From assembly GCA_030374805.1 (NCBI GenBank), contig JARGSG010000218.1, positions 682,001-746,000 of the forward strand: DNA of 64,000 nt, in the 5' to 3' direction. Shown here piece by piece: positions 41,535-51,411 of the stretch; the stretch's first letter is position 1; every line of letters begins with the position of its first letter. The stretch is from Gracilaria gracilis (taxonomy: Eukaryota; Rhodophyta; Florideophyceae; Gracilariales; Gracilariaceae). The notes below the pieces were generated by a model. The model had not been told where the DNA came from. It was given only the letters and a program-made list of their open reading frames with translations, and searched no databases. The position numbers and the translations under genes are program-made.

Positions 41535-41794
41535 ACTACGTCGTGAATTCTCATCCTTTTTCTCTTCCGTCTCTTGCCCACTGGTATAGCCGTTCCTACT
41601 GCTTTCCTTGCGGTTCGAAAGAACTCCGCAGTAATGATTAGATCTTCTCTCATTGTAGTTATCTGATAAACGTTTCTCTGAGGTCACCGGCAACAGAGCA
41701 AAAGAGTTGCCTGCCAAGTTTGCGGAAGCTTTATGGGAGCCTCTCTTTGCGAGAGAGGCTCGGATTACAACAACATTTCATCAAACACTACAAC

Positions 41795-43840
41795 TTAATC
41801 GAATCTACGTCGCAGAGTGTACCAGAACCGCTCCCATGGATTCATCTCTTCCACGGGCACAACCTTCACGTGCGCGCTCTTGATCAGGTCCTGCAACTCC
41901 TCGGTGTCCACCGTCACGACTACAACACGATCGCCAGGCAGCGTGCCCTCCAACGGGATCTCGGCCACTTGCTGCTCTCCAGGCGCGATGGTGCCCAGCT
42001 CCACGGTGACGGGCTTCGCCACACCACTTCCCTCCGCGCGCACGATGGTGTTGGTGAGCGGCACGCGGAAGTGGTTGCTCACGGTGGCCCTGGCCACCGC
42101 GGTCTCGCCCATGTCGATGGCCCTTGGCGCCGACAGCGACAGCGCATCGTCTCCGTACACGCGAACGATGCATTCGGCGGCCCACGACTGCTCGCCCTGC
42201 TGCACCTTGGCGCTGTTGTTGAACTTGATGGTTTGCACATCCCTCACCAGATGGCTCTGATACTCGTCCTGCGTCAGGGTGACGACAAACTCGGTTCTCC
42301 TCCGCGGCGCGAGCGTGACGGTGTCGGACCTTCTATCGATGGTGGACGTGGACGTGCCGGTGTAACGAGTGGCGCGGATGAGGGTGGAGAAGCGCACAAC
42401 CTGCTCGGAGGACGAGGTGTTCCTCGCCCGGACGCGCACCACCACATCGTCGCCCATCCTCACGCGCGCGTCGTAGTGCAGCTCAAAGGTGAGGTTGTGG
42501 TCGGTGTCGCGCGGCTCGATGTTGGCGGACGGTCGGTTGGCCAGGGCGGCGCGCTCCTCCGGCGTGCCCTCGGCGTACTTGTACTCGAGGGTGATGTCGT
42601 TGCGACGGTCGGAGCCGACGGCCTTGGTGCTGATGTACTTGCCCACGCTGCGGGTGCGCTTGTCCATGACGCGAAACTCGTCCGAGCCCGGCGCCTGCCA
42701 GTAGTAGAGCACGTCGGCGTTGACCTCGCCGATGACAAAGTCGGTGTCGTAGTCGACGGTGAGCCCCTTCTTGACGGCGTTGACGGGCGACGGCCCCATC
42801 TGAAACATGCCCTGCGACATCTCCTGCGGCGTGGCGTCGATGGCCTGCCAGCCGGACAGATCGTCGTCGCGCTCGTCGTCGCGCAGATCGTCGCGGCGCA
42901 TGTAGGCCGAGCTCCACACATGAAAGTTCCAGGTGGAGTCGCTGGAGCGGCTCTCGATGAGCTCGCCCTCGCGGTCAAAGTACAGGTCGACGGCGCGGTT
43001 ATACGGGCGGTCGGTATCATGTGCGGACGCGAAGTTGGTGACGGTGCGACACGGAATGCCCAACGCGCGGCAGCACGACGTGAGCAGCCCCGCGAACACC
43101 CAGCACTGCCCGTAGCGCACGGGCGTGCGCTCGCGCCAGTACTGCGACATAATGGCGGCAGAGCCGGCCCACGCGGTGGGCGGCGTGCCGTCGGCATACT
43201 CGCCGTCCCAGCGACCGACCAGCACGCCGCCGTCGTCCTGCACGTTGACGGCGGCGGACAAATGGCGCGTGACGGCGACGGCGTCGGCGCTGTGCTCGGC
43301 AGGTAGACGGTCCACCAGACTGACGGCGGTGAGGAAGACGGCGCGGTCAAACTGCGCGTAGTCCCACGGCGCGGGGTAGTTTGCCTCCGCAGAGCCGCGC
43401 CAAATGACGCCCGCCGCGTTGCTGACGTACTCGTGGCGCGCGCGCGCGTCGCGCATGTACACGGCGTCGTCCGCGGCGAAGGCGTTGAAGATGAGCACGA
43501 ACTCGAGCGAGGAGTCGGCGTCCGACAGCGTGTACGCGCCCACGCGCGCCGTCGGCGGGATGTGCAGCGTGAGCTGCTGCGACGGCGACGCGGTGCGTAG
43601 CGCCCAGCCTTGCACGGGCGCGCCGTCCGGCGTGAGCGTGAGCGCGGCGCCAAGCGCCGGCGTGCGTAGCCGGTCCTTGGGGTGCGCCGGCACGCGCTGC
43701 AGCTGCAGCGGCGTGGGGTCGGCCGACGACGACAAGCTGAGCGGCTGCCCGCGGCGCAGCACGAGCGGATCGGCGCCGTAGTCGGCCGTGTGGTGCGCGG
43801 CTTGGATGGCCGCCAGCTGGTCGGCGACGGAGAGCGTCAT
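41795..43840 (-). CDS. Animal-type transglutaminase (protein-glutamine gamma-glutamyltransferase)
   Basis: I take the ATG at 43838-43840 (M-T-L-S-V-A-D-Q), giving 681 aa, the usual size for the animal transglutaminase family; the open frame upstream to 44416 is low-complexity UTR. The core shows Y-G-Q-C-W-V-F-A-G with catalytic Cys about 246, W-N-F-H-V-W with His about 307 and G-W-Q-A-I-D with Asp about 335, a complete triad. The Trp of the preceding A-W-A-G-S motif (about 224) matches the transition-state-stabilising residue of the family. An N-terminal beta-sandwich and two C-terminal beta-barrel regions are present. There is no signal peptide, so it is probably cytosolic. It would form Ca-dependent Gln-Lys isopeptide crosslinks. 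The gene is visibly more GC-rich than its neighbours. Confidence 0.95.
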   Translation of the reverse strand: MTLSVADQLAAIQAAHHTADYGADPLVLRRGQPLSLSSSADPTPLQLQRVPAHPKDRLRTPALGAALTLTPDGAPVQGWALRTASPSQQLTLHIPPTARVGAYTLSDADSSLEFVLIFNAFAADDAVYMRDARARHEYVSNAAGVIWRGSAEANYPAPWDYAQFDRAVFLTAVSLVDRLPAEHSADAVAVTRHLSAAVNVQDDGGVLVGRWDGEYADGTPPTAWAGSAAIMSQYWRERTPVRYGQCWVFAGLLTSCCRALGIPCRTVTNFASAHDTDRPYNRAVDLYFDREGELIESRSSDSTWNFHVWSSAYMRRDDLRDDERDDDLSGWQAIDATPQEMSQGMFQMGPSPVNAVKKGLTVDYDTDFVIGEVNADVLYYWQAPGSDEFRVMDKRTRSVGKYISTKAVGSDRRNDITLEYKYAEGTPEERAALANRPSANIEPRDTDHNLTFELHYDARVRMGDDVVVRVRARNTSSSEQVVRFSTLIRATRYTGTSTSTIDRRSDTVTLAPRRRTEFVVTLTQDEYQSHLVRDVQTIKFNNSAKVQQGEQSWAAECIVRVYGDDALSLSAPRAIDMGETAVARATVSNHFRVPLTNTIVRAEGSGVAKPVTVELGTIAPGEQQVAEIPLEGTLPGDRVVVVTVDTEELQDLIKSAHVKVVPVEEMNPWERFWYTLRRRFD

Positions 43841-44446
43841 GACGGCGGCGGCGGCGGCGGCGGTGGCGGCGGCGGTGGAGGGTGTGCGGACGACGGCGCG
43901 ATGGCGCGATGGCGCGATGGCGCGCGCGCTAGGGTTGTTCAACTTTGCGGCGAATGCGTTGCGCGTGTAACAGCGCGCGCCACGTTGCACAGGGCATACA
44001 CGCGCGCGGCGGAACGTTGCCAGCGCGGCGGTTGGCAAGCCGGCGCCGCCCAATGGTGGCGCGCGTATGCACAAGGTACAACGGTAACACAAGCGCTTGT
44101 CGCATCTGGCGCGATCTGCCGTCGGCTGCGCGCGCGCTGATTGGCGCGCGTGCGAGGTGGATTTGCAACGGGAAAAAAAAAACAACAGCATTTGAGTGGC
44201 GCGCCACATCAAAATGAGTCCAACTACGTGTACACGCTGTGGTACTTGCACAATTGTCAGAGACCAGACGAGCCAAGTATCAGGCAACCCCCACCATGCC
44301 GACATGCGCTCTATCTTCGCCAACGCCGATCGCCTGCCATGCATCGCACACATTGTGAACATCAATCTGGCTCGGCAGCCGCCGATGCCGATGCCCACCC
44401 CGTTCAAGCGATGCACTCAATATGTTGAAACACGCCTCTGCTCAAC
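43841..44446. other. Transglutaminase 5' flank with GCG and GGCGCGAT tandem repeats
   Basis: Immediately upstream of the ATG on the minus strand is a GGC/GCC trinucleotide tract (43841-43880) and three copies of a GGCGCGAT unit (43898-43925), followed by CGCG-rich sequence to about 44150. It is probably the 5' UTR or a CpG-rich promoter. Confidence 0.5.
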
Positions 44447-44510
44447 TCAAACTGACGCCGTAACGTTCAGTTCCAGTGCATCACAAGTAGACACGCCTGC
44501 AGAAAGCTTA
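44447..44510 (-). pseudogene. Truncated duplicate of the SnoaL-like gene (3' end only)
   Basis: The minus strand encodes K-L-S-A-G-V-S-T-C-D-A-L-E-L-N-V-T-A-S-V and a stop, nearly identical to the C terminus of the gene at 46910-47365. Similarity continues downstream of the stop (44420-44446 matches 46885-46913) but ends at about 44510 on the gene side, so the body of the gene is missing. Confidence 0.8.
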
Positions 44511-45655
44511 GAGTTCGTCGCCGCCGATGGCGTGATGTGATAGCGGAACAAAACGCAATCGACGACGGCGACACAGCGGAACGACGGCGAAGGTGGCAGA
44601 TCCCGCGTAGCCAAGTAGCCGCGCTGAGCGCAAATTAGATCATCCTTCCGCTCACCTGTTGTTCAAATAAATCCAGTTCTTCCTTCCTGGAAAATCTTGT
44701 GTTGCAACGTCCACCACTAAAATTGCATGAAAACAAAGCACCACGTGTACACAAACACACATACTTCCACGTGGACACCACGAACCACACGCGAGCCACG
44801 TGCTTCCGCACCCACCGATTCTGCAGTTTGCCTCAACCTCCACCATGTCCTCTCAACCTCAACTCGATACAGCATTTACTTCGACCAACCCTTTGAGCAA
44901 TCTACGTGCACAGCATTGAACCTCGCTCACCAGCCCGTGGCTGCTATGTCTCTTTAAGCTCCACTGTTCTACAGATGAAGAAGGCAAACTGGTTTGTACT
45001 GCCTGTTGGAAATTTTCTGCGTTGCATTTTCTTCACAATGCCTTGAGGCTGTTAAACTCGGGCTCGTTGGCGACTTGCTCCAGCTCACATGCATCGAATA
45101 GAGAAGTTACACATTGCTTGTGGGAACTTAACAGAGCTCTCGCCCGCACCGAGTACGTTCGATTCCCAACTCGCAGAGCCACTTTACAAATGGTATCCAT
45201 ATATATTCGGGAGATTGTATTATACTTCCATCTATACTCCGATTCATAATATGTAAATGTTTAACAGTTTAAAGAGTAATCCAACCTTTGACATGTAGAC
45301 GCCCAATAACAGAAATGTCCTCTACATTTCATATACATGCCCATACCTTCGGAGCACTCCTTTTCCGAACATGCTAGGGATACCTGTTCATATATAGTGT
45401 TGCCAATCTCGTTGACAAACATTTGAACATATGACACCAATCATATTCCACATTGTGCAATCTCGTACCTTTGCCGAGCTCTCAATTCTTTCAAAGAAAG
45501 ATGCGCCTTCAGGTTAGAGTTCATCTGGAGGAATGGGATAAATAAAACTCAACGTCTCTCAGCAATGATGATCCCCACTAAAAAAGCAGTTCAACACACA
45601 AAGTATCTACTTGTACAACTTCTCAGCCAGCCTTCCAGTTTCAAAAGCACAAATC
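44511..45655. other. Duplicated flank and intergenic sequence
   Basis: 44700-44890 resembles 47640-47830, the region upstream of the SnoaL gene, including a CACCATG start context in both (44840-44846 here). So 44420-44890 is a deleted copy of 46885-47830. From 44960 to 45655 I see only the probable promoter of the zinc-finger gene. Confidence 0.55.
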
Positions 45656-46534
45656 ATGAGCTTTTGCCCGTCTTCTTCTGGCGGTGCCGAAGACGGCGAA
45701 GGCCACAATAGAAGGCCGTCGTCTCGTAGAATGGGCTTGCCATACCTTCTCAATCGCGCAAGCAGTTCTGAAGGTGACGGCGAGCGTGGACAGTCTAGAC
45801 AGCAAGGTAGTCCTTCCGACCCTCAACGCAGGGTGACAGCGATTGGCGATTTGCTCAATCCTACATCCAGATCTGGGAGCAATAGTGGCAAGTCTCGCTC
45901 CTCATCTGGACAGCCTGCAGATCGAGCGAGGGAAGGGCGCTCCGAACAAACGGGAGGTCCTTCTTCAGTAGCTGGACCTTCAGGTAGGGTTACATCGATT
46001 AGAGATCTGCTCAACTCCCCATCTGGATCCGCACATAGATCTGGAAGCGGTGGACGCCCATCTTTTGGAGGAGGTCCTTCTGGTAGGGAAGAAGGTGGTT
46101 TACAAAGGGCGAGGTCTTTCCACGCCGCCGGACCTTCGAACGTGGGGTCTGGCGGAAGCGATGCGGGTCCCAGTTCGCGACCGTCTGCAAGTGGGTTGCA
46201 GCGTTCCAGTGATGATCACAAGACGCAGTGTAGTGATTGCAAAAAGCGGGTGATGGATCTTCCAAAGCACAAAATCAAGTGCAAACCGTACAGGTGCCAG
46301 AAAGAGGGGTGCACGTTCATGAACTACGCGCTTTCTCAATTCAAAAGACATCAATTGATCCACAAGCCGCGGGGGTATGTGTGCGCGCACTGTGGTAGAC
46401 GGTTTGTGCAACAGGTGCATCTGAGGACACACTTGAGCGGCTTGAACGCCTGTGCGAGCCATTCTGGTAGGCGGGAAAGGCGTGCACAGGAGGCACGCCG
46501 CACACAGGATGGAGAAGGAAGAGAGCGTCGTTAA
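45656..46534 (+). CDS. C2H2 zinc-finger protein 1 (292 aa)
   Basis: The start is the ATG at 45656 (M-S-F-C-P-S-S-S-G-G). The first two thirds are Ser/Gly/Arg-rich and disordered, with a repeated short motif: L-P-Y-L-L-N, then R-V-T-A-I-G-D-L-L-N and R-V-T-S-I-R-D-L-L-N. Such hydrophobic motifs can be interaction peptides; that is inference. The C-terminal third has a C-x2-C-x9-H-x3-C knuckle, a C-x4-C-x12-H-x3-H finger and a C-x2-C-x12-H-x3-H-type finger, then a basic tail. This zinc-finger half is closely related to those of the genes at 50340 and 63493, but the N-terminal half is different. It is a likely nuclear DNA-binding protein with unknown targets. Confidence 0.85.
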   Translation: MSFCPSSSGGAEDGEGHNRRPSSRRMGLPYLLNRASSSEGDGERGQSRQQGSPSDPQRRVTAIGDLLNPTSRSGSNSGKSRSSSGQPADRAREGRSEQTGGPSSVAGPSGRVTSIRDLLNSPSGSAHRSGSGGRPSFGGGPSGREEGGLQRARSFHAAGPSNVGSGGSDAGPSSRPSASGLQRSSDDHKTQCSDCKKRVMDLPKHKIKCKPYRCQKEGCTFMNYALSQFKRHQLIHKPRGYVCAHCGRRFVQQVHLRTHLSGLNACASHSGRRERRAQEARRTQDGEGRERR

Positions 46535-46909
46535 CGTTATGTTCGAAACGAGATGAAAGATTTGTGTTGGGATAGTTTCTGTTTTTAGGAGAACAAGCGA
46601 TGAGTAAAAGAATGTCATGAGATTCATTTTACACAATTTGCCATGTCCTTGGTGCCCAAATTGTTCAGGAAACGAAGAAGGAATTATTTTGAACGGGAAG
46701 TGGCAGGAATGGCAGATCTCCAGAGCGCCGACGGGGACCTCCTCGATCACAGGAGTTCACGATCGTGTTCAGATGTAGACTGTTCGAATGCAAAAAAAAC
46801 ATCTGTCTTGTTGTAAACTTTAATCACGCCTCCAATGGCTTCAGCAGCCTCAAATGCCTACCCTGTTCTGCATGTGCTCTCAATACGTTGAGACACTGTT
46901 CTGCCCAAT
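46535..46909. other. 3' flank shared among zinc-finger genes 1, 3 and 6
   Basis: 46580-46790 (ATGAGATTCATTTTACACAA onward) matches 51070-51260 and, inverted, 62570-62755. It marks a duplicated downstream block and holds no gene. Confidence 0.6.
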
Positions 46910-47365
46910 TCAAACTGAAGCCGTAATGTTCAATTCCAGTGCATCAAAAGTAGACACGCCTGCAGACAGTTTGTATCCACGAGTGAAGTACGCGTCGGAA
47001 CCGTAATAGTCTTCAATGAACGGTGCCGTTGCCACCCAGCGAACAATTATCGAACTACCAGCAATGATGCTTTCATTAATGCTGAACCTCAGTCCCCGAA
47101 ACCCCTGCGGGAAAGGTTTACAAACGTCAGTAATCAATTGTTCAACAGCCTGCTTTCCATCGATCACCCCACCGCGCGGTGTAAACAACCGAAAGTCATC
47201 GGTGCGAATGCGTAAAAGGCGTTTGACGTCACATTCATTGAATGCTTCGAAGTCCTCTTCCACCAGCAACAACGGCAACGGAGTGTCATCCGTGCAGAAC
47301 CTTCCGTCAGATCCACTCCACACAGTTGCCACCACGACAAGCACCAGCATATCAACGCGCACCAT
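46910..47365 (-). CDS. Secreted SnoaL/NTF2-like protein (151 aa)
   Basis: The ATG at 47363-47365 gives a typical signal peptide (M-V-R-V-D-M, a hydrophobic core L-V-L-V-V-V-A-T-V, likely cleavage before residue 22); the frame is open further upstream without better support. The mature part reads as an NTF2-like fold: an E-x2-F-E-A-F-N-E-C-D helix, R-T-D-D-F-R-L-F-T-P, G-K-Q-A-V-E-Q-L, and V-R-W-V-A-T near the end. This matches the SnoaL-like/ester-cyclase group, whose members bind or isomerise small hydrophobic molecules or simply dimerise. Two N-glycosylation sequons (N-E-S and N-I-T) fit secretion. The substrate is unknown. A truncated duplicate lies at 44447-44510. Confidence 0.75.
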   Translation of the reverse strand: MVRVDMLVLVVVATVWSGSDGRFCTDDTPLPLLLVEEDFEAFNECDVKRLLRIRTDDFRLFTPRGGVIDGKQAVEQLITDVCKPFPQGFRGLRFSINESIIAGSSIIVRWVATAPFIEDYYGSDAYFTRGYKLSAGVSTFDALELNITASV

Positions 47366-48540
47366 TTCGGTTTCGAAAAAAAGCGTCAGCTCATTCGCAA
47401 GATGGCAGACGTGGTACAACTTCTGGGCGCGGGTCTACGACTAAATAGGCGCACACATCTACCGCCTGAAGGGGCAACTTGTATCTTCACCAAGGTCCTA
47501 TCCTGTTCCTCATAATAAACACGCAGATCATCCAGGAACCCTCGCTCGCTCTCGAGTTCTCCTCCCTGCCCACGTTGGTGAAGCACATCCACACAAACAG
47601 AAACTGTCTTCCATCTGAAATAATTTAAAATATTGATTGCGGCTTGTAAGGACAAACAAACACGTGTAAAAGACACATATGCGCATATTTGCACGTTGAC
47701 GCCACGCACGACACGCGCGCCACGTGCTTCAGAACCTTTCGGTTCTGCAGTTGCCTAAACCCCCACCATGACAGCTGAACTTGATACGCTGTATCTGCAT
47801 TCTTCGACAAAGCTTTCATGGAATCTATGTTGCTGCCCAGGATTCAGTCTCGGTCACCATCCTGTGGCACCTAGGTCTCTTCCACCTTGTTTAGATAAAG
47901 AGAGCGAGCTTGTTTATGTTGTGACACAGGGCGTGCGGTTCACGTTAACCACTCCTCCTACAAATGTGGCTCTCTTCTAGCTTGAGTCGAGAAAGATTAT
48001 CAAAACCGTGATCCACATTGAGTGTCTACGTTTGTGAACATCTTAGTTTACTTATTAGACCTATATCTAGAGCGAAAGATTTCTTCCGCCAGGCGTCATC
48101 GGCATCAACATCATCTGCTTTCTCTCTCTTCAAGGTTGAAGTAGTGATACAGAACCTTGTGTATATAAGATATGTTCGACTGCCCTGATCTAGTTCTCCT
48201 CCCGCAAAGCTTGAAATACCATTAAGAAGTGGTTTCTCGTCTGGCTGTCTTTCTCTGCATCCCGGTAGAACTCATCAATTTCAAATGGTGTTTTCCATCC
48301 AGCCCTTTCTATCAGCCCTGCTTCTTTGTCTGTCCGTTACGGATGGGGTCGCCATTGTGGCCAATATATCGCATTTCTCCGCTTCTGGACCGCTTTCAAG
48401 ATAACAAGATGGTGAGTATGGGTACGCTGATAGTCGATAGTTACAGGTCTCTGAAATTGCGATAAAGCAGTCAAAAATTTAATTTAGTTTGAAACAAATC
48501 ACGATCCGCCTTCAAACTGTGATGCCCGCGGAAAGCGCCC
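47366..48540. other. Intergenic; possible short frame at 47768-47980
   Basis: The ATG at 47768 in a CCACC context opens 70 codons (M-T-A-E-L-D-T-L-Y-L-H). The duplicated copy near 44846 keeps the ATG and a similar start (M-S-S-Q-P-Q-L-D-T) but stops after 24 codons. A real gene is possible but weakly supported. Nothing else is seen to 48540. Confidence 0.35.
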
Positions 48541-49167
48541 CTACCCGCCATGATCTGCCTTCACGTGAGCCTCCATGGAATCACGACGACTGAATCTTGC
48601 GCTGCATTGTGTGCAGACAACGCCCCATTGGTGCCGAGCTCTCACATGATGTTCCAGGGCGAATCGGTCAGTGAAATTCTCCCTACACTGCGCACAGCTC
48701 ACATTTTCTTTATGCATCTTTCGTTCATGCCTCCGCAAGTTTGCCACACAGCTGTACGAGTTTCCGCACTTGCCACACCTGGCATTTTGCGCCCCCTCGC
48801 CGCTTCTTTTCCTTTCCCGCTTTCCTTCCTTGCGCTCTTTCTTCACGGCTGGCTGCACGGACAGAGAAGCACCGCTTCTGCCGTGGCTTGCGCTACTCCC
48901 CGCTGCAGATGCCGCCATACGTCTGCTTGAAGCTTCTCCGAGTTGGGAAGAAGGAGGCGCTGTGTAACTAAACCCCAAGTCGTCGCTTCCTTCAAGTAGA
49001 GGGTTATATTCGAGCCCAGTATCTGGGTCGATACCTAATTCAACCATTGCACGCCTGTATCGTCTGTGAGGATCTTCGTCTTCGTTCGTCATACGAAGCT
49101 TGTTGAAACCTTTGTTGTAGTTGCCTCGTGCGTCGCCATCGCGATATGGAGAACTTTCTCGAGACAT
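48541..49167 (-). CDS. C2H2 zinc-finger protein 2 (208 aa)
   Basis: The start ATG is at 49165-49167. The N-terminal ~70 residues (M-S-R-E-S-S-P-Y-R-D-G-D, and a D-P-H-R-R-Y-R-x-A core ending G-L-E-Y-N-P-L-L-E-G) are shared with the genes at 50340 and 63493. A basic linker (K-K-E-R-K-E-G-K-R-E-R-K) is a likely nuclear signal. Three regular C-x2-C-x12-H-x4-H fingers follow at about residues 130-206. These fingers are unlike those of its two N-terminal relatives, so the gene combines a family-specific N domain with a different DNA-binding module. Confidence 0.85.
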   Translation of the reverse strand: MSRESSPYRDGDARGNYNKGFNKLRMTNEDEDPHRRYRRAMVELGIDPDTGLEYNPLLEGSDDLGFSYTAPPSSQLGEASSRRMAASAAGSSASHGRSGASLSVQPAVKKERKEGKRERKRSGEGAQNARCGKCGNSYSCVANLRRHERKMHKENVSCAQCRENFTDRFALEHHVRARHQWGVVCTQCSARFSRRDSMEAHVKADHGG

Positions 49168-50339
49168 TCTTGAAACGCTACGTGTTAATGCGAACTGAAT
49201 TCGTGTGACTCAGGCTAAAAGTGGAGCAATTACGAAGCTGGAATGCTTTTTTGTACCCACATGACTTGCAGTCTACATTTCGGAAAAGCACCGGGAAGGA
49301 ATTAAGGATTTGCATATGAGTTCAGTGTCGCCCGCAACCTGTTTCTTTCTTGAGGAAAACAGAGCCATGGTCATGTCTTCAACTTTTTATTGATGAAAAA
49401 AATGAGCTAGAAGAATGAATAAATGAAAGCAATGAACCAAACTATATTGTATGACTTGCAGGCCATTGAGCACCAATTGAAAGACTAAAATTACAGGAGA
49501 GCCATTTTTTTCGTCAGATGAGATTCATAAATTCCCACACCTTTCTTTTTACCTCATCTATTTAAGTACAGTAACATTTTCCAATATTTGCCAGATATCT
49601 GAACAGGTTCCAAAAAATACGTGATAAACAGAGATTGGGCTATTTTGGGTCTCTAGTCAGCAGAGTCTGATGGTTTTCAGAATAGAGCTAATATTTTTTA
49701 ACTATGTAGAATAGGCGAAGAAAAATATCAAGCTCCTTATTGACAATTTGTTTTCAACCTAAGTATCTCTACTCAAAGGCAGAATGCGTCGTTCAGCATC
49801 CGTTCCCATACAGCTTTTACGCTAGAATTTCATTCAACTTGCGCTCAGCGAATTTAACACTCCTCTCAAGTCTGGCTTTGAACAGTTTTGCTTCAATTGA
49901 AAGCACGAAGTTGTCATGCCCCAGCAAAGAATATAGGTAAGGGAAAAAGAAAGGTGCACATATTCCTGAATCTCATCAGGGGAAGAAATGACTCTTCTAG
50001 TCTTTCATTTGGTGCTATACAAATCATTGATTTCTATGGACTGCAAGTCATACAATATATTCTGGTTCATTGCTTCCATTAATTCATTCATTCTTCTTGT
50101 TCATTTTTTTTCATCATTGAAAAGTTGAAGACATGATCATGGCTCTGCTTTCCTCCAGAAAGAAACAGGTTGCGGGTGACACTGAACTCATATGCAAATC
50201 CTTACTTCATTCCAGGTGCTTTTTCGAGATGTGGACTGCAAGTCATGTTGGTACAAAAAAGCATTCCAGCTTCGTAATTGCTCCAGTTTTAGCCTGAGTC
50301 ACACGAAGGTAGTTCGCATTAACACGTAGCGTTTCAAGA
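49168..50339. repeat. Head-to-head inverted-repeat promoters of zinc-finger genes 2 and 3
   Basis: The ~310 bp upstream of gene 2 (49168-49480) and of gene 3 (50030-50339) are inverted copies of each other, with conserved blocks such as TTTGCATATGAGTTCAGTGT and GAATGCTTTTTTGTACC. The gene at 63493 has the same upstream sequence. The centre (49500-50020) is AT-rich and non-coding. This acts as a divergent promoter pair and is a potential palindrome. Confidence 0.75.
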
Positions 50340-50987
50340 ATGTCTCGAGAAAATTCTCCATATCGCGATGGCGACGCACAAGGCAACTACAGGAAATGTT
50401 TCAACAAGCTTCGCATGAAGAACGAAGACGAAGATCCTCACAGACGATACAGGCAGGCCTTGGTTGAATTAGGTATCGACCCGGATACCGGGCTCGAATA
50501 TAACCCTCTACTTGAAGGAAGCGACGACTTTGTGTCCAGTTACACAGGTCTACAAACGGCGAGCTCGTCCCAAGCGGCTGGAGTTTCGGATTTGAGGTCT
50601 GAAGAAAGCGCTGCGGGTCCCAGCTCGGGACCGTCTGCAAGTGGATTGCAGCGTTCTTCTGATGGTCGCATGACGCGCTGTAGTGATTGCAAAAGATCGG
50701 TGATGGATCTTGCAAGACATAAAATCAAGTGCAAGGCGTACAGGTGCCAGAAAGAGGGGTGCACATATGTGAGCTTCACGCTATCTTATTTCAAAAGACA
50801 TAAAGCGATTCACAAGCCGCGAAGCGAGAGGAAGCATGTGTGCGAGCGATGTGGTAGGCGGTTTGTGCAGAAAACGCATATGACGACGCACTTGAAAAGT
50901 GCCTGTGAGAACCAATCCAGTAGAAGGGAAAGGCTTGCGCAGGAGGCACGCCGCAGAAAGGATAAGGAGACAAGAAAGCGTCAGTGA
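50340..50987 (+). CDS. C2H2 zinc-finger protein 3 (215 aa)
   Basis: Starts at ATG 50340 with the same N domain as gene 2 (M-S-R-E-N-S-P-Y-R-D-G-D, D-P-H-R-R-Y-R). From the G-P-S-S-G-P-S-A-S-G-L-Q linker onward it matches gene 1: a C-x2-C-x9-H-x3-C knuckle, a C-x4-C-x12-H-x3-H finger and a C-x2-C-x12-H-x4-C finger, then a basic tail. It is therefore a chimera of the two types, or they derive from it. It is almost identical to the gene at 62834-63493. A nuclear DNA-binding role is likely; targets are unknown. Confidence 0.87.
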   Translation: MSRENSPYRDGDAQGNYRKCFNKLRMKNEDEDPHRRYRQALVELGIDPDTGLEYNPLLEGSDDFVSSYTGLQTASSSQAAGVSDLRSEESAAGPSSGPSASGLQRSSDGRMTRCSDCKRSVMDLARHKIKCKAYRCQKEGCTYVSFTLSYFKRHKAIHKPRSERKHVCERCGRRFVQKTHMTTHLKSACENQSSRRERLAQEARRRKDKETRKRQ

Positions 50988-51411
50988 CGTTATCTCCGAC
51001 ACGAGATGACTGATTAGCGTTGGGATGGTTTCTGTTTTTTTTAAGAGAACAAGATATGAGTAAAATAATGTCATGAGATTCATTTTACACAATTTTCTAT
51101 GCCCTTTGTGCCCGAATTGTTCAGGAAACGAAATGGAAACAATTGGAATCTGAAGTATGGGGCTGCCATTCTGGCAGATCTACGGAGCGCCGACGGCGAC
51201 GCCCTTCTCGATAACAGGACTTCACGATCGTGTACAGATGTAGATTGTACGAATGCGAAGCGATCTGTCTTGGTTGACTACTATTCCCTTCCTGGGACCA
51301 GTGTCGTCTTTGCGAGGACTCACTGGACGCGTAGGGTAGTGACCATACGGTCTATTCATCGCCAAACTGGTCCTTTGCGGCCCAAGATCTTTCGTGTTTC
51401 GGGATAAAGGG
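50988..51411. other. 3' flank of zinc-finger gene 3 (duplicated block)
   Basis: Matches the reverse complement of about 62470-62830 and, in part, 46535-46800. No gene. Confidence 0.6.

Noticed and set aside
41720-43306. Long plus-strand open frame (528 codons)
   Set aside because: It is antisense to the transglutaminase; the GC-rich codons suppress stops. Composition (His/Arg/Gly/Val-rich) is that of a shadow frame.
42460-43653. 397-codon minus frame, Ser/Arg/Pro-rich
   Set aside because: Shifted frame inside the transglutaminase gene; no start context, low-complexity composition.
44141-44540. Upstream extension of the transglutaminase frame and opposing plus frames
   Set aside because: CGCG-rich and low complexity, with no similarity to the family N terminus. 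The ATG at 43840 gives the normal length.
45140-45175. B-box-like GTTCGATTCCC
   Set aside because: No A box or cloverleaf around it.
49888-50082. 64-codon frame repeated at 63750-63944 with nearly the same protein
   Set aside because: The repeat is due to the inverted segmental duplication of the promoter block; it starts with a non-ATG-like context and is AT-rich.
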